Source: an uncultured Planctomycetota bacterium (lineage in GTDB: Bacteria > Planctomycetota > Phycisphaerae > SM23-33). From it: DNA of 58,502 bases. Location: contig CAITIS010000010.1 in the NCBI GenBank assembly GCA_903892515.1, positions 1 to 58,502 of the forward strand, given 5' to 3'. Numbering within the stretch: the stretch's first letter is position 1; each line of letters begins with the position of its first letter. The notes under the pieces are model-generated. The model was not told the origin of the DNA. It did no database searches and was given only the letters and a program-made list of their open reading frames with translations. The translations under genes were made by a program, and so were the position numbers. Positions 8,693 to 17,774 of the stretch are shown here, piece after piece.

Positions 8693-9289
8693 ATGCAGCA
8701 AGAGAGAACCATTGACCCGTCGGCCGAGGCGCAGAACGCGTCGGCCTCAGCGGCCGCTGAAACCTCGCCGTCGCCGGAGACATCGGACAGGCACGTGCCG
8801 ATTTCCGAGGCCATTCGTCATCGGCGCAGGGCTCAGCAGGCCGAGGTTCGGGCCAAGCAGCTCGAGCAGCAGGTGGCGGAAATGCAGGCGCAGTTGGATG
8901 GCCGGAGCGAGCAGCTCGCCACGGCCGAGGCGCAGCGCGACGAGATGCAGCACCAGTTCGACGAGCAGCGGCTCAAGGGCACTGCTCAGCGAATCCTTTT
9001 GCAGTCGGGCGTGTCGGACTTAGAGACGGCCATGCTGCTGCTGGAGCGGCGCGTGGCCATGCAGGACGAGACCGACGAGCCGGCGTTGCAGCAGGCCGTC
9101 GAGCAGCTGCTGGCCGACAAGCCGTTCCTGCTGGGCGGTTCGATGGGCGCGGGCCGGACGGCCTCGCCACGGCTGAAGGCATCGGGTCCGACGGCCAAGC
9201 TGGCCCGGGCGGCGGCCCAGGCGGCCCGCACCGGCAACCGGCGCGACATCGCCGAGTATCTGCGTCTGCGTCGCCGCAGCGCGACGTAG
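8693..9289 (+). CDS. Phage scaffolding-like protein
   Basis: 198 residues, with an acidic Ala/Ser-rich N terminus, a long coiled-coil core (about residues 40-100, Gln/Glu/Ala-rich heptads such as AEVRAKQLEQQVAEMQAQL) and a basic C-terminal tail with RRDIAEYLRLRRR. This layout and the position between portal and major capsid genes match phage scaffolding proteins, which template procapsid assembly. No protease signature is visible. ATG 8693 follows AAAGGA. The stop is followed closely by a TAGGGCGGGCA palindrome. Confidence 0.65.
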   Translation: MQQERTIDPSAEAQNASASAAAETSPSPETSDRHVPISEAIRHRRRAQQAEVRAKQLEQQVAEMQAQLDGRSEQLATAEAQRDEMQHQFDEQRLKGTAQRILLQSGVSDLETAMLLLERRVAMQDETDEPALQQAVEQLLADKPFLLGGSMGAGRTASPRLKASGPTAKLARAAAQAARTGNRRDIAEYLRLRRRSAT

Positions 9290-9521
9290 CGGTAGGGCGG
9301 GCAGGCCTGCCCGCGTTCGCTGGCTGTACGTCGCACCCGTCCGCAGAACCCTTCGCAACAGCGCGAAGGAACCTGCGGACCCTACGGGCAACGCCGCAGC
9401 GTGACGTAACGCCGCGCGCGGTTGCGCCACTTGCGATACTTTCGGCCGGTAGTAGAGCGGGCAGGTCTGCTCGCGATGTTTCACAACGACATCACACACA
9501 CCAACAAGGAGAAGGTACACA
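9290..9521. repeat. Hairpin repeats before the capsid gene
   Basis: A GTAGGGCGGGCAGGCCTGCC palindrome occurs at 9292-9314. At 9336-9385 there is a 50-nt hairpin unit (stems GTCCGCAG/CTGCGGAC and CCTTCGC/GCGAAGG) that is, on the opposite strand, identical over all 50 nt to 43494-43543. The capsid ribosome site AAGGAGAAGG closes the spacer. Confidence 0.75.
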
Positions 9522-10688
9522 ATGGCATTTACCGGCAAATCAACGTATTCGGCCATGGACTCGGGCAAGCACATCGAAGTGGCCGAGGACGTGTCCGACA
9601 TCATCAGCGTCGTCAGCCCGTACGAAACGCCGCTGCTGGACCACCTGGGCGACGCCGTCCGTCCGGCCATGAGCACGTATCACGAGTGGCTGGAGGACGA
9701 ACTGCTGCCCAACAAGGACGCGGTCAATCAGGTCAGCTTCACCAACGCCCAGACCGACGCCACCTTCGTGGTCGATCACGTCGATCGTTTCCGCGTGGGC
9801 GACCAGGTTCGGCCGGTCGGCAGCCGCGAGTTGCTGCTGGTCACGGCCGTGAACACCGGCGGGGCGTCCATCACGGTCGTGCGCTGCTACGGTGGTTCGG
9901 CCGCCAGCAGCCTGGCCAACGACCAGGTGCTGCACATCCTGGGCAACGCGGCCTTAGAAGGCGACGACGCCCCCACGGCCCGCTTCACCAACCGCAGCCG
10001 CAGGGGGAACTTCACGCAGATTTTCACCGCCCCGGTCCGCGTCTCGGGCAGCGACCTGGCCGTGCGGAAGCTTTCGGTCTCCGACGAGCTGGACTTCCAG
10101 AAGCAGGAGCGGCTGCGTGAACTGCTGCGCGATCTCGAAGCCACGGTCATCAACGGCACCAGCCCCTCGGCCACGCCCGAGGGCAGCTCGACCGTCCGCC
10201 GCACCATGAAGGGCATCGTCTCGCACCTGAGCACGAACGTGTTTTCGCCCAACGTCGATGGCTTCCCCAACGACGCCGACCTGACCGAGGCCCAGCTCAA
10301 CCTGGCCCTGCGGCTGATCTGGGAGAACGCCTCCAGCCGCATCGACACCATCGTGGTGAACGGCTATCAGAAGCGCCGCATCAACGGCTTCATCACCTCC
10401 GGCCGGACGTACGGGCCCACCGACAGCGGCTACCGCGACCTGGTCAGCGTGTACGAGTCTGATTTCGGCGTTTGCCGCGTGATCCTCAGCCGCAGCGTGC
10501 CGGCCGATAGCATCCTGCTGCTGGACAGCAGCCGCCTGGACGTGCTGCCGCTGGCCGGCCGCAGCTTCCACTACAAGCCGCTGGCCTCCACCGGCGACTA
10601 CGAGGCGGGCGAGCTCATCGGCGAGTACACGCTGGAGCTGCGCAACGAAGCGGCCCACGGCATGATCCACGGGCTGGACATCGCTTAA
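9522..10688 (+). CDS. Major capsid protein, SU10/DUF5309 type
   Basis: The 388-residue protein shows the DUF5309/SU10-like HK97-fold capsid pattern: VSPYETPLLDHLG near residue 32, a YHEWLEDELLPNKD segment, RRGNFTQIFTAPVRVSGSDLAV, then LRELLRDLEATVINGTSPS and a C-terminal IGEYTLELRNEAAHGMI. It forms the icosahedral shell. A strong AAGGAGAAGG site precedes ATG 9522. The order portal, scaffold, capsid is the standard head module of tailed phages. No N-terminal prohead protease domain is seen. Confidence 0.85.
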   Translation: MAFTGKSTYSAMDSGKHIEVAEDVSDIISVVSPYETPLLDHLGDAVRPAMSTYHEWLEDELLPNKDAVNQVSFTNAQTDATFVVDHVDRFRVGDQVRPVGSRELLLVTAVNTGGASITVVRCYGGSAASSLANDQVLHILGNAALEGDDAPTARFTNRSRRGNFTQIFTAPVRVSGSDLAVRKLSVSDELDFQKQERLRELLRDLEATVINGTSPSATPEGSSTVRRTMKGIVSHLSTNVFSPNVDGFPNDADLTEAQLNLALRLIWENASSRIDTIVVNGYQKRRINGFITSGRTYGPTDSGYRDLVSVYESDFGVCRVILSRSVPADSILLLDSSRLDVLPLAGRSFHYKPLASTGDYEAGELIGEYTLELRNEAAHGMIHGLDIA

Positions 10689-10916
10689 CACCGCGCCTGG
10701 GCGGCTACCCCCAAGGCCTCCTGACATGGTCATCCACGCCGCCTGTGCGGTGACCATGTTCAAGGGTTCAGCATGGTCATCGCAACGGCGCGAATGACCA
10801 TGCCACCTGCCGGGGCTTTGGGGCGCCAGGAGTTTCGTCTCACCCACCGGTGGCGGGTCACTGATCCGCCACCGGTAAAGGGGCGGCCTTCATTACGCTC
10901 GATTGGATGGTGAAAC
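10689..10916. repeat. Perfect hairpin and GGTCA..TGACC repeats after the capsid gene
   Basis: CATGGTCATC / GATGACCATG-type inverted repeats span 10726-10803. A perfect 11-bp stem (ACCGGTGGCGG 10846-10856 with CCGCCACCGGT 10866-10876, 9-nt loop) follows. It lacks a T-tract, so it is not a canonical terminator, but it could attenuate read-through or protect mRNA after the most expressed gene. Confidence 0.65.
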
Positions 10917-11549
10917 ATGAATAATGCGACAACCGACCGCGACCTGTTGATCTTGGAACCGCTGCTGTACGTCGATCCGTTCCTGTCCGTTCAGACGCTG
11001 TGCGGCGGCTCGGACGGCCACTTGGCCGCAACCGCCTTCTCATCGACGGCGTGCGACTTCCAGGCCGCCGGCGTGCAGGCGGGCATGGTGCTGTGCGCGT
11101 GGGCCGGCGGCCGAGAGCCGATCGCCTATGAAGTGCTGGCCATCGCCTCGGCGCACGCGCTTACCGTGTCGATGCTGCGGGAGCAGCCCGACGGGCCGGC
11201 CTTGCCGCCGGCGGCAGTGAGCGGGGCGCTGTCTTTCCGCGTCCACACATACCGGCCGCAGTTGCTGTCGGTGGCGCAGCGGATCCTTGAAGGGCTGCAT
11301 CGCGCCGACCAGGCCGACGTCGACTTAGCCAGCGCGGGCGATTCCCCACGCTTCCGACAGGCCGTGGCGCTGGGGGCGGCTGCGGACATCTTCTCCGCCC
11401 GCGTTGTCAGCGGCGCTGCCGACGACGTGAACGCCCAGAAGGCGCAGCTCTACCGCGGCTTGTTCGACTCGGCCGTCGAGTCGTTCCAGCTCGCATCCGC
11501 CAGCGGCCCAGCCGCCGGCACCGGCAACGTGCAACTAAGGAGGGCCTAG
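10917..11549 (+). CDS. Phage head-completion/connector-like protein (tentative)
   Basis: This 210-residue protein follows the capsid gene, where head-tail connector or adaptor proteins usually lie. It begins with LLILEPLLYVDPF and is mixed beta then helical; the C-terminal half has helices (SVAQRILEGLHRADQADVDL and FRQAVALGAAADIF). I recognise no family motif. The stop is immediately followed by the next ATG (11551), and its last codons contain the AAGGAGG ribosome site for that gene, which shows tight co-translation. Confidence 0.6.
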   Translation: MNNATTDRDLLILEPLLYVDPFLSVQTLCGGSDGHLAATAFSSTACDFQAAGVQAGMVLCAWAGGREPIAYEVLAIASAHALTVSMLREQPDGPALPPAAVSGALSFRVHTYRPQLLSVAQRILEGLHRADQADVDLASAGDSPRFRQAVALGAAADIFSARVVSGAADDVNAQKAQLYRGLFDSAVESFQLASASGPAAGTGNVQLRRA

Positions 11550-11550
11550 C

Positions 11551-11961
11551 ATGTCCGACAAAGCCGGGGCCATCCTGGATGACCTGCGTAACACGCTCGA
11601 CGCCACGGGGGCGTTTGCGTCGGTGAGCATCGGCGCGGGCATGAGCAATCGCTTCCCGCGGGCCGAACTGGCCTTCAAGGCCGTCGAGCCCGTGGACAAG
11701 GACGAGTCGCCCGACTTGCGTCGGCTTCGCGTCGGCCTGACGATTTACGCCCACTGCGCCAGCCTCGAAGCCATCGGGTTGGTGCTGAGTTTGGGCGAGA
11801 CGGCCCGCCTGACGCTGGCCCAGGACGTGTTTCGCGGCGGGCTCTGCCGCCACCTTTCGTCGGGCGCGGCCACCGAGTTTGGCCCGCTCTTGCTGGATGG
11901 TCCCTGCCGGCCGCCGCTGGTGGCCCTGACGACCGAAATCCGCTGTCACTTCGAGGAATGA
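11551..11961 (+). CDS. Phage tail-completion/neck-like protein (tentative)
   Basis: 136 residues, starting MSDKAGAILDDLRNTLD with an N-terminal helix followed by alternating beta strands ending IRCHFEE. Size, helix-then-sheet pattern and position after the connector gene resemble tail-terminator or minor tail proteins, but no diagnostic motif is present. A strong AAGGAGG precedes the ATG. One base separates its stop from the next start. Confidence 0.55.
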   Translation: MSDKAGAILDDLRNTLDATGAFASVSIGAGMSNRFPRAELAFKAVEPVDKDESPDLRRLRVGLTIYAHCASLEAIGLVLSLGETARLTLAQDVFRGGLCRHLSSGAATEFGPLLLDGPCRPPLVALTTEIRCHFEE

Positions 11962-11962
11962 C

Positions 11963-12373
11963 ATGCCCGCACTTGGCCCCATAATCCAGGTTATTTTCGC
12001 CGGCCAGCCAATCGGCAGAGTCCTTGGCCTGCACGTGACCCGCTCTTGCCAGGCCAACCCCGCCGGGCCGGCCGATCAACCCTTCGCAACCAGCGTTCAG
12101 ACTCACCAGCCCACGGCCCGCGCCGAACTGACCCTGCGCGACCTGCCGGCGGTGGACGGGCTGGCACTGGGGGCATCGGGCAGGCTGGAGATCACGATCG
12201 CGCCAACGGAAGCTGAGCAGGCCCCGCGGCAGATCGCCATCGACTCGGCCGTGCTGGTCGGCCAGGAATTGCAGTTCGCCCAGGACAAGCTGGCCAGTGC
12301 CCGCTTGACCTTCCTGGGCCAGTCGCCCGACGGCACGACCGATCCCTATTCCGCATCGGAGGTCCACTCATGA
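11963..12373 (+). CDS. Phage structural protein, unknown
   Basis: 136 residues, beta-rich, with RAELTLRDLPAVDGLALGASGRLEITI suggesting a sandwich or ring-forming tail component. No recognised motif and no signal peptide. It follows the previous stop by one base and overlaps the next start at 12370-12373 (ATGA), so it is a member of the same operon. A tail-tube role is possible but not shown. Confidence 0.5.
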   Translation: MPALGPIIQVIFAGQPIGRVLGLHVTRSCQANPAGPADQPFATSVQTHQPTARAELTLRDLPAVDGLALGASGRLEITIAPTEAEQAPRQIAIDSAVLVGQELQFAQDKLASARLTFLGQSPDGTTDPYSASEVHS

Positions 12374-12732
12374 GCACATTGGACGGAACAAACGTCTTTT
12401 CCTCCGGCCCGCACAGCGTTCACGGCGGGCCCTGGCAGCGCGAGCTGGTTCGCCGCGGCTTTAGCGGCATCGACGGCGAACTGATCGTCGATCTGGGCCA
12501 GCGTGGCCGCAGCATCGTCCAGACCGGGCGCTTGCAGGCGGCCGACATGGCGGGCCTGTTCGCCCAGCTCAGCGCCATCCGCGTCTTTCAGGACGGCCAG
12601 GAGCACACGCTGGACGCCGGTGCGGCCGGTCCGTCAGCACGCGTGGTGATCGAGAGCTTCAAACCCGGCCCGCTGCTGGCCGGCCGCGGCTTTTTCTGCG
12701 ACTACGAAATCACGTACCGGCAACCGGCATGA
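12370..12732 (+). CDS. Phage structural protein, unknown
   Basis: 120 residues, beta-rich, with LIVDLGQRGRSIVQTGRLQA and a C-terminal FFCDYEITYRQ strand. It overlaps its upstream neighbour by an ATGA and its downstream neighbour by another ATGA at 12729-12732. No family recognised. The compact size and coupling fit a small tail or neck subunit. Confidence 0.5.
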   Translation: MSTLDGTNVFSSGPHSVHGGPWQRELVRRGFSGIDGELIVDLGQRGRSIVQTGRLQAADMAGLFAQLSAIRVFQDGQEHTLDAGAAGPSARVVIESFKPGPLLAGRGFFCDYEITYRQPA

Positions 12733-13394
12733 CCACCTGGGCGACCGACAACATCTCAGACCTCGTCGCCCAGGCTTGCCCGGGTGGCTGGGTCGTGCGG
12801 TTTGCCTCCGCCAACGCGGGCCTGTGCCACCAGCTTTACCTCAATGGCCACCTGGAAGACTACAGCCAGCGGCCCGAGCAGCGTGAACTCTTCTGTCGCG
12901 ACGCCGGCGGGGTGATGAACCTGGCCGTCGTGGCCGTCGAGTTCGGCGCGCGGGCACAGGACATCTCGGGCGAACTGGGCCTGAGCCCGCCGAGTTGGCT
13001 GTTCGTGCGGCGGGTGGCGCGGTCGATGACGCTGCGCCGCGGCGACGTGATCGAGTTGCTCTGGGACGCCGGAACCGGCACGCTGCTGACTTGGCCGATC
13101 CTTGCGCAGGAGGCCTGGCCGGTGTGGATGAGCCGCACGGGTATGGGCGAGGACGCCTTTGGCCAGGGGGCCTTTGGCGGCAGCGGCGCAGACGGCGAGC
13201 CCATCGTGCTGGAATGGCCGGTCTCACACAGCGGCACGTACCGCTTCGTCATCCGCACGCGCGATTCGCTCGGGCAAACGGCTGACGGGCCGGTCCTTAT
13301 CTTTACCGCCAGCGTGCCGGCCGGCGCGGCTAAGACCCTGGGCGCGGCCGCGTTCGATCCGGCCACCGACACCCTCACATTCTCGTTGAGCTAG
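12729..13394 (+). CDS. Phage tail-associated protein, unknown
   Basis: 221 residues. The C-terminal half looks like an Ig/fibronectin-like beta sandwich (HSGTYRFVIRTRDSLGQTADG, then FTASVP), as in tail appendage proteins. The N-terminal half has GGWVVRFASANAGLCHQLYLNG, another beta pattern. It starts at the overlapping ATGA of 12729. A role in host-surface binding or tail decoration is an inference from fold only. Confidence 0.5.
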   Translation: MTTWATDNISDLVAQACPGGWVVRFASANAGLCHQLYLNGHLEDYSQRPEQRELFCRDAGGVMNLAVVAVEFGARAQDISGELGLSPPSWLFVRRVARSMTLRRGDVIELLWDAGTGTLLTWPILAQEAWPVWMSRTGMGEDAFGQGAFGGSGADGEPIVLEWPVSHSGTYRFVIRTRDSLGQTADGPVLIFTASVPAGAAKTLGAAAFDPATDTLTFSLS

Positions 13395-13516
13395 GAGCTC
13401 ATCCAATGTGTCGCGGGCGTCTCGCCCGCGAGCAAGGGCGTTGAAAGCCAAATTCAACACGGGCGAGACGCCCGTGACACGCATGGCTGAGACGGCCATG
13501 TCACGAAGGAGTCACC
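13395..13516. repeat. GGGCGTCTCGCCC hairpins in phage spacer
   Basis: Inverted units CGCGGGCGTCTCGCCCGCG and ACGGGCGAGACGCCCGTG, followed by ATGGCTGAGACGGCCATG, span about 13408-13505. The same family is found at 15998-16050, 29971-30080, 34795-34918 and inside the radical SAM gene at 47660-47715. Confidence 0.7.
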
Positions 13517-15298
13517 ATGGCAGAGCTATACCCCTCCGATGCCGATCTGGCCGCCCGCAGCGGCAGCAGCGACAGCCGGCAGGAAGTTCTTTTTCCGGCC
13601 ATCGGCGAGTCGCCGTACTACCTTAGTTTCTACAAGATGCTCTACCGGCTGTTGGACGTGGCCGAACTGGCCGGGCAACTCCGCGTGTACCAGGATGGTC
13701 CGCTGAGCTTCGGTGTCCGGCCGGGCGGCTTCGCCGATGGCTCGTCGGTCGTGCAGTTCGCCGGCGCCACCGGCCAGGCGCTGACCGACAACTCCGCCAA
13801 CTCGATTTGCCTGCTGGCCGACGGCACGCTACACGTGAGTGTGAGCGGCTTTCCCGACCCTTCGCTCCAGGGGCACCTGCCGCTGGCCGTCATCACGACC
13901 GCGAGCGGATCGTATGGTCACGGCGACATAGTAGATTGTCGCCAGCGTTCGGCGTTTGCGCCGCTGTCAGGGCAGTCGGCGGCCCAGGCGGCCGAACTGG
14001 TCAGCGGCGAGGTGACCAGCCTGCACCGGCATGACCAGGCCGGGCTCCAGGACGCGGCCGTGACTGCTGCCAAGCTGGGCTACGCCACCGACGCGATCGT
14101 CGTGGTGCAGCATGGCTTGACGGACGAGGAGAACGGCCTGAGCCTGCTGGGGGCGTACGCGGCGGCGGGGCAGCTTCGCCCCAACGGCAGCGACCTGGGC
14201 GAAACCAACCGCGCTTGCGTGCTGTTGCCGCCGGGCGTGTACAACCTGCCTGTACAGACGGGCGCGCCGGCCATGTTGCTCGATGCCGAATACGTCGACC
14301 TGGTGGGCATGACGCCCTTTGACCCGGACGCGACGGTGGTGACCTCGCCGGGCGGCAGCGGCAAAGGCGAAACGATCTGCCAGGTGGCCGTCGATACTCG
14401 CCTGTGCAACTTCTCGATCCGCAACGATGGCGTCGCCGCGGGCAACCACGCCTTCACGTTCAACGGCGACCCGGGCAACAGCAACTCATCGTCGCAATAT
14501 CGACTCATGCGTTTTGCGGTGACAACACCCAGCTTGACCAGTTGCGCCGTGTACGCGCTTGTGAACATGGGTGGAACGTGGGAGAACTGCCGATCAGGCA
14601 ACTATGGCTGGCGGCTGGCAGCCAACGCCATGCTGGCGGCCACGATGACCGAATGCATCGCCGGCACCGACTCCTTCACGAGCGATCAGGCCGGGACATC
14701 AGTGGCCGGCTCGTTCTCACGCTGCTCGGCCGCGATGCGATCCTTCGGCGGGGGAGCCACGACGGGCTGCGACTGCTACAGCAATTTCACCGACTGCACC
14801 GCCTCCGACAACAGCTTCGCGCTGGGCAAGGCCTTTACCGGAACGGCCAAGCGCTGCACGGGCGGGTCCAACTGCTTCGGCGGCTATGCCGGCAGCGGCC
14901 AGAACTACGGCATCTTCATGGGCTACGCTGAAGACTGCACCGCCAGCGGCAATTCCTTTGGCGGCGGACATGCCTCGGCCATTTGTTCAGGCAAGCTGGT
15001 CCGCTGCCGCAACGTGGCGATGAGCAACCCGGTGTACCTGACCGGGGCGATTGTGAGCGGCTGCGACTTCAAGGTCACCACCAGCAACCGGCACTGCCTG
15101 GTGCTCAACGACTCCAACAGCCGGCTGTACGACTGCACGCTGGTGACGGCCTCAGGCAGCGGCGTGAGCGTATACGCCACGGCCAAGGACATCGTCGCCG
15201 CTCATTGCCGCGCCAACACGGCCTTTGCCCTCAACGGCGGCAATGACGTGCTGGGTGCGGCCGGCTGCAACGTCATTCATTCGGCCATCACTCTGTAG
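13517..15298 (+). CDS. Tail fibre/tailspike-like protein with Cys-rich right-handed beta-helix
   Basis: The 593-residue protein has an N-terminal adaptor part (residues 1-200, with LHRHDQAGLQDAAVTAAKLGY resembling fibre neck repeats), then a beta-helix from about residue 230 onward. This shows repeated strands such as DCTASDNSFALGKAF and DCTASGNSFGGGHAS and frequent RC, DC and GC positions. About 20 cysteines in the helix are unusual for a phage fibre and could form a cysteine ladder. Beta-helix tailspikes bind or cleave surface glycans; no catalytic residues can be assigned. GAAGGA precedes ATG 13517. Confidence 0.7.
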   Translation: MAELYPSDADLAARSGSSDSRQEVLFPAIGESPYYLSFYKMLYRLLDVAELAGQLRVYQDGPLSFGVRPGGFADGSSVVQFAGATGQALTDNSANSICLLADGTLHVSVSGFPDPSLQGHLPLAVITTASGSYGHGDIVDCRQRSAFAPLSGQSAAQAAELVSGEVTSLHRHDQAGLQDAAVTAAKLGYATDAIVVVQHGLTDEENGLSLLGAYAAAGQLRPNGSDLGETNRACVLLPPGVYNLPVQTGAPAMLLDAEYVDLVGMTPFDPDATVVTSPGGSGKGETICQVAVDTRLCNFSIRNDGVAAGNHAFTFNGDPGNSNSSSQYRLMRFAVTTPSLTSCAVYALVNMGGTWENCRSGNYGWRLAANAMLAATMTECIAGTDSFTSDQAGTSVAGSFSRCSAAMRSFGGGATTGCDCYSNFTDCTASDNSFALGKAFTGTAKRCTGGSNCFGGYAGSGQNYGIFMGYAEDCTASGNSFGGGHASAICSGKLVRCRNVAMSNPVYLTGAIVSGCDFKVTTSNRHCLVLNDSNSRLYDCTLVTASGSGVSVYATAKDIVAAHCRANTAFALNGGNDVLGAAGCNVIHSAITL

Positions 15299-15344
15299 AA
15301 CTGCTTTGGGGTTCTCACAGACGCAGCAAACAGGAGGTCCGGCA

Positions 15345-15866
15345 ATGAGTCTGGCAATCTACCGCGGCATAGGTTCATCAGCGGCCGTCGACTGGAGCAG
15401 GGCCGTGGCCACATTGGCCGGGGCCCAGACGAGCGTCCAGCTCGGGCATGACTTTCCCGGCCAGGTCGTGGCCTATGCCCTCAGCGACACGGGCGGTCCG
15501 CCGGCGATCTCGGTTCGTCTGGTCCTTGTCGATGAGTACGGCCAAGTGCTGCCGGTGCTGGACCGGCCCAGTGACCTGTGCCTGGACGCGGGCCTCTCGG
15601 GCTGGCGGCTCTCCTGGCGGCTCAGCGTGAGCGAAGGTTGTGATGAACCCGAGCAATTCGAGGTGCTGCGCGACGACGGGGCGGGCTTGGTGGCCGTGCT
15701 GTCGCTGGCGGCCGAAGGACCCGGGAGCGACTACCGGGTCGATCTGACGGGGCAGACCGCGGCTCGCCGATGGGCCGTTAGCGCCAAGAAAGGCTCTTAC
15801 GCCGGCCCGCTGAGCCTGCCACTGATCGTGCCGCAAGGCCAGCCGGTTCCGCCGGTGATCCTGTAA
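15345..15866 (+). CDS. Phage structural protein, beta-sandwich, unknown
   Basis: 173 residues starting at ATG 15345 after a CAGGAGGTC ribosome site; upstream in-frame codons read through the end of the previous gene. The pattern is beta-rich, with WRLSWRLSVSEG and FEVLRDDGAGLVAVLSLAAEG, suggesting a fibronectin III-like domain, and it ends in a Pro-rich segment. It lies between fibre and tail genes. No family is assigned. Confidence 0.5.
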   Translation: MSLAIYRGIGSSAAVDWSRAVATLAGAQTSVQLGHDFPGQVVAYALSDTGGPPAISVRLVLVDEYGQVLPVLDRPSDLCLDAGLSGWRLSWRLSVSEGCDEPEQFEVLRDDGAGLVAVLSLAAEGPGSDYRVDLTGQTAARRWAVSAKKGSYAGPLSLPLIVPQGQPVPPVIL

Positions 15867-16058
15867 GAAGCGGCGTGATGGCCGGCCGCATTCGTCATGA
15901 TCGGCTGCATTCGTGGCACAGCCGCCCTCGGCTGTGGCTTTGGCGACCTAATAGACGTCCTGTCGCGCGGCTCACGTCCGACGGTGAAACTCAGTGAAAC
16001 CCACGGGCGAGACGCCCCTGGGACCCATGGCCGAGACGGCCATGCCACGGGAGAAACC
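15867..16058. repeat. Mixed palindromic repeats in phage spacer
   Basis: Contains GTGGCACAGCCGCCCTCGGC (about 15913-15936), a family also found at 23716 and twice at 47640-47742. ACGGGCGAGACGCCCCTGGG and ATGGCCGAGACGGCCATG hairpins follow at 15998-16048. Confidence 0.65.
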
Positions 16059-17771
16059 ATGCAAACAATGACCATCACATCTCAAAGCGGCCATGTCGTG
16101 CGGGCCGAGGGCTTCATCGTCCGCGTCGACGGCCAGATTCGCCGCGACATTCACCCGCTGCGGATCTCCTTACGCGCAGGCCCGGATTTCGGCCAGGCGG
16201 AACTGGTCATGGGCAATCCGCTGTGTCGGCACTTTCACGAACTGGCGGCCCTGCCGGCCGTCGGCAGGGGCGTGGTCCTCTCCAGCGCCCAGGCCGACCA
16301 GGCCGTGCTGGAGGGCGTCATCAGCGAGCATCACGCCTTCGCCGGCCAGGAGCAGGACGAGCTGCGCATACAGGTGCGGCACGTGCTGGGCGAGCGGCTG
16401 GGCGGGGCGCTGTGGGGCCGCTACCAGCAGAACGAGGGCCAGGCCGCGTTCGTGTATTACGGCCAGTGCACTTTCAACGACGAGGCCGCCGGCCTGGCCA
16501 GCGACTCGACCTTCTCGCTGGGGCGCGGGCAAAGCCGCATCTTCGCTCCGCCGGGCAAAGGCCGCTTGTGGTCGGTGGCGGACATCCTGTGCTATCTGCT
16601 GATATGTCACGCCCCATCCAGCGTGCCATTGCCGGATCTGTCAGAGTTAGCCGCGCTGGCGGGCGACATCTATCCACCATCGCTTCCGCTGACGGGCCTG
16701 AGTCTGGGCGAGGCCCTGGCCAAGGTGGCCCAGCACGCGGGCTTGATATTGACGGGCCGGACCGGCGGCCTGGGCGGCCAGCCTGACAGTTACATCTGCT
16801 TCCAACGCACGGGCGCTGGCCGGCGGCGGAGCGTGTGCCTGCAGATGCCCGGCCAGAAGCTCTCGCTGGCTGGCTCAAACCTGTGGAAGGCGCGGATCGC
16901 GCTGCATCGCCGCACCGGCCAAGCTGGCGTCTTGCTGCTGGGGGCGCCACGCCGCTACGAATCGACCTTTACGCTGCAAAAGGGCTGGGATCCGGCCGTC
17001 CAGAGCAGCGACTACAACCGCTTTGTCCGCAGCCGGCAGAACTCGTGGGACAACGTGGCGTACGTGTTTCGCCGCTGGGTGCTCAACGAAGGCGGGCTGT
17101 ACGACGACGCTCCATATAACCTGCCGGCCTGGAACTCCTCCTCGATCAGTGAGCAGGATTTCTTCCTGCGCGTGCCGCGACGGTTCGAGCCCTGCCTGTC
17201 GGTCGATCCGGCCGGCGCTACGCGCGGCATCGTCGTCGAAATCAGCACCGACTCGGGCCAGAGCTTTCGCCGCTACGGTGGGCCGGTGCGCATCGCGCAC
17301 GATCAATGCGCGGTCGTGCTGGCTGATGACACGCTGCCCTCGGAGTATTTCCAGGCGGCCCTGGCCGGCACGGCCCAGGTGCGCGTAACGGCCACCGTGG
17401 CGGCCGATCAGCGGCTGTATTACTACATTCCCGGCGATGCCGATTGCGGCGTGAGGGTGCTGGGATTCCCGCAGGCCCGCTGGGACCAGGTGCATGCGGC
17501 CAGCATCTTTGTTGGTCAGCCGGATGCGCTGCAGCGCGACGATGCCGCGCGGCTCGAGCAGATCGCCCAGACGCTCCGCCGCGCCAGCAACAGCTTAGAG
17601 GCGCACGTGAGCCTGGCCTGGCTGGACTGCCTGTGGCAGGTCGGCGACAAGGTCCAGGCCATTGACGGCAGGGGGCTCGACCTGGGCGGCCCGGCCGGCC
17701 AGATGCCGCTGGTCCACGCCATCGATCACGACTGCCAGAACTGCCTGACCGCACTTACCATCACGGGGTGA
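16059..17771 (+). CDS. Large phage tail protein, possible baseplate/hub-like
   Basis: 570 residues, ATG 16059 after GGGAGAAA. The N-terminal half alternates strands typical of hub or late-control proteins (VVLSSAQADQAVLEGVISEHHAF, a LysM-like or ligand-loop pattern), with VADILCYLLICHAPS and FSLGRGQSRIFAPP. The C-terminal third includes ADQRLYYYIPGDADCGVRVLGFP and ends LVHAIDHDCQNCLTALTITG. It may be the central tail or baseplate protein of this module, but I recognise no exact family. A tape-measure gene, normally long and helical, is not seen nearby. Confidence 0.5.
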   Translation: MQTMTITSQSGHVVRAEGFIVRVDGQIRRDIHPLRISLRAGPDFGQAELVMGNPLCRHFHELAALPAVGRGVVLSSAQADQAVLEGVISEHHAFAGQEQDELRIQVRHVLGERLGGALWGRYQQNEGQAAFVYYGQCTFNDEAAGLASDSTFSLGRGQSRIFAPPGKGRLWSVADILCYLLICHAPSSVPLPDLSELAALAGDIYPPSLPLTGLSLGEALAKVAQHAGLILTGRTGGLGGQPDSYICFQRTGAGRRRSVCLQMPGQKLSLAGSNLWKARIALHRRTGQAGVLLLGAPRRYESTFTLQKGWDPAVQSSDYNRFVRSRQNSWDNVAYVFRRWVLNEGGLYDDAPYNLPAWNSSSISEQDFFLRVPRRFEPCLSVDPAGATRGIVVEISTDSGQSFRRYGGPVRIAHDQCAVVLADDTLPSEYFQAALAGTAQVRVTATVAADQRLYYYIPGDADCGVRVLGFPQARWDQVHAASIFVGQPDALQRDDAARLEQIAQTLRRASNSLEAHVSLAWLDCLWQVGDKVQAIDGRGLDLGGPAGQMPLVHAIDHDCQNCLTALTITG

Positions 17772-17774
17772 AAC

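Noticed and set aside
10846..10876. The perfect hairpin after the capsid gene as an intrinsic terminator
   Set aside because: No T-tract follows and downstream genes are clearly part of the same transcription unit. It is kept only as a structural repeat.
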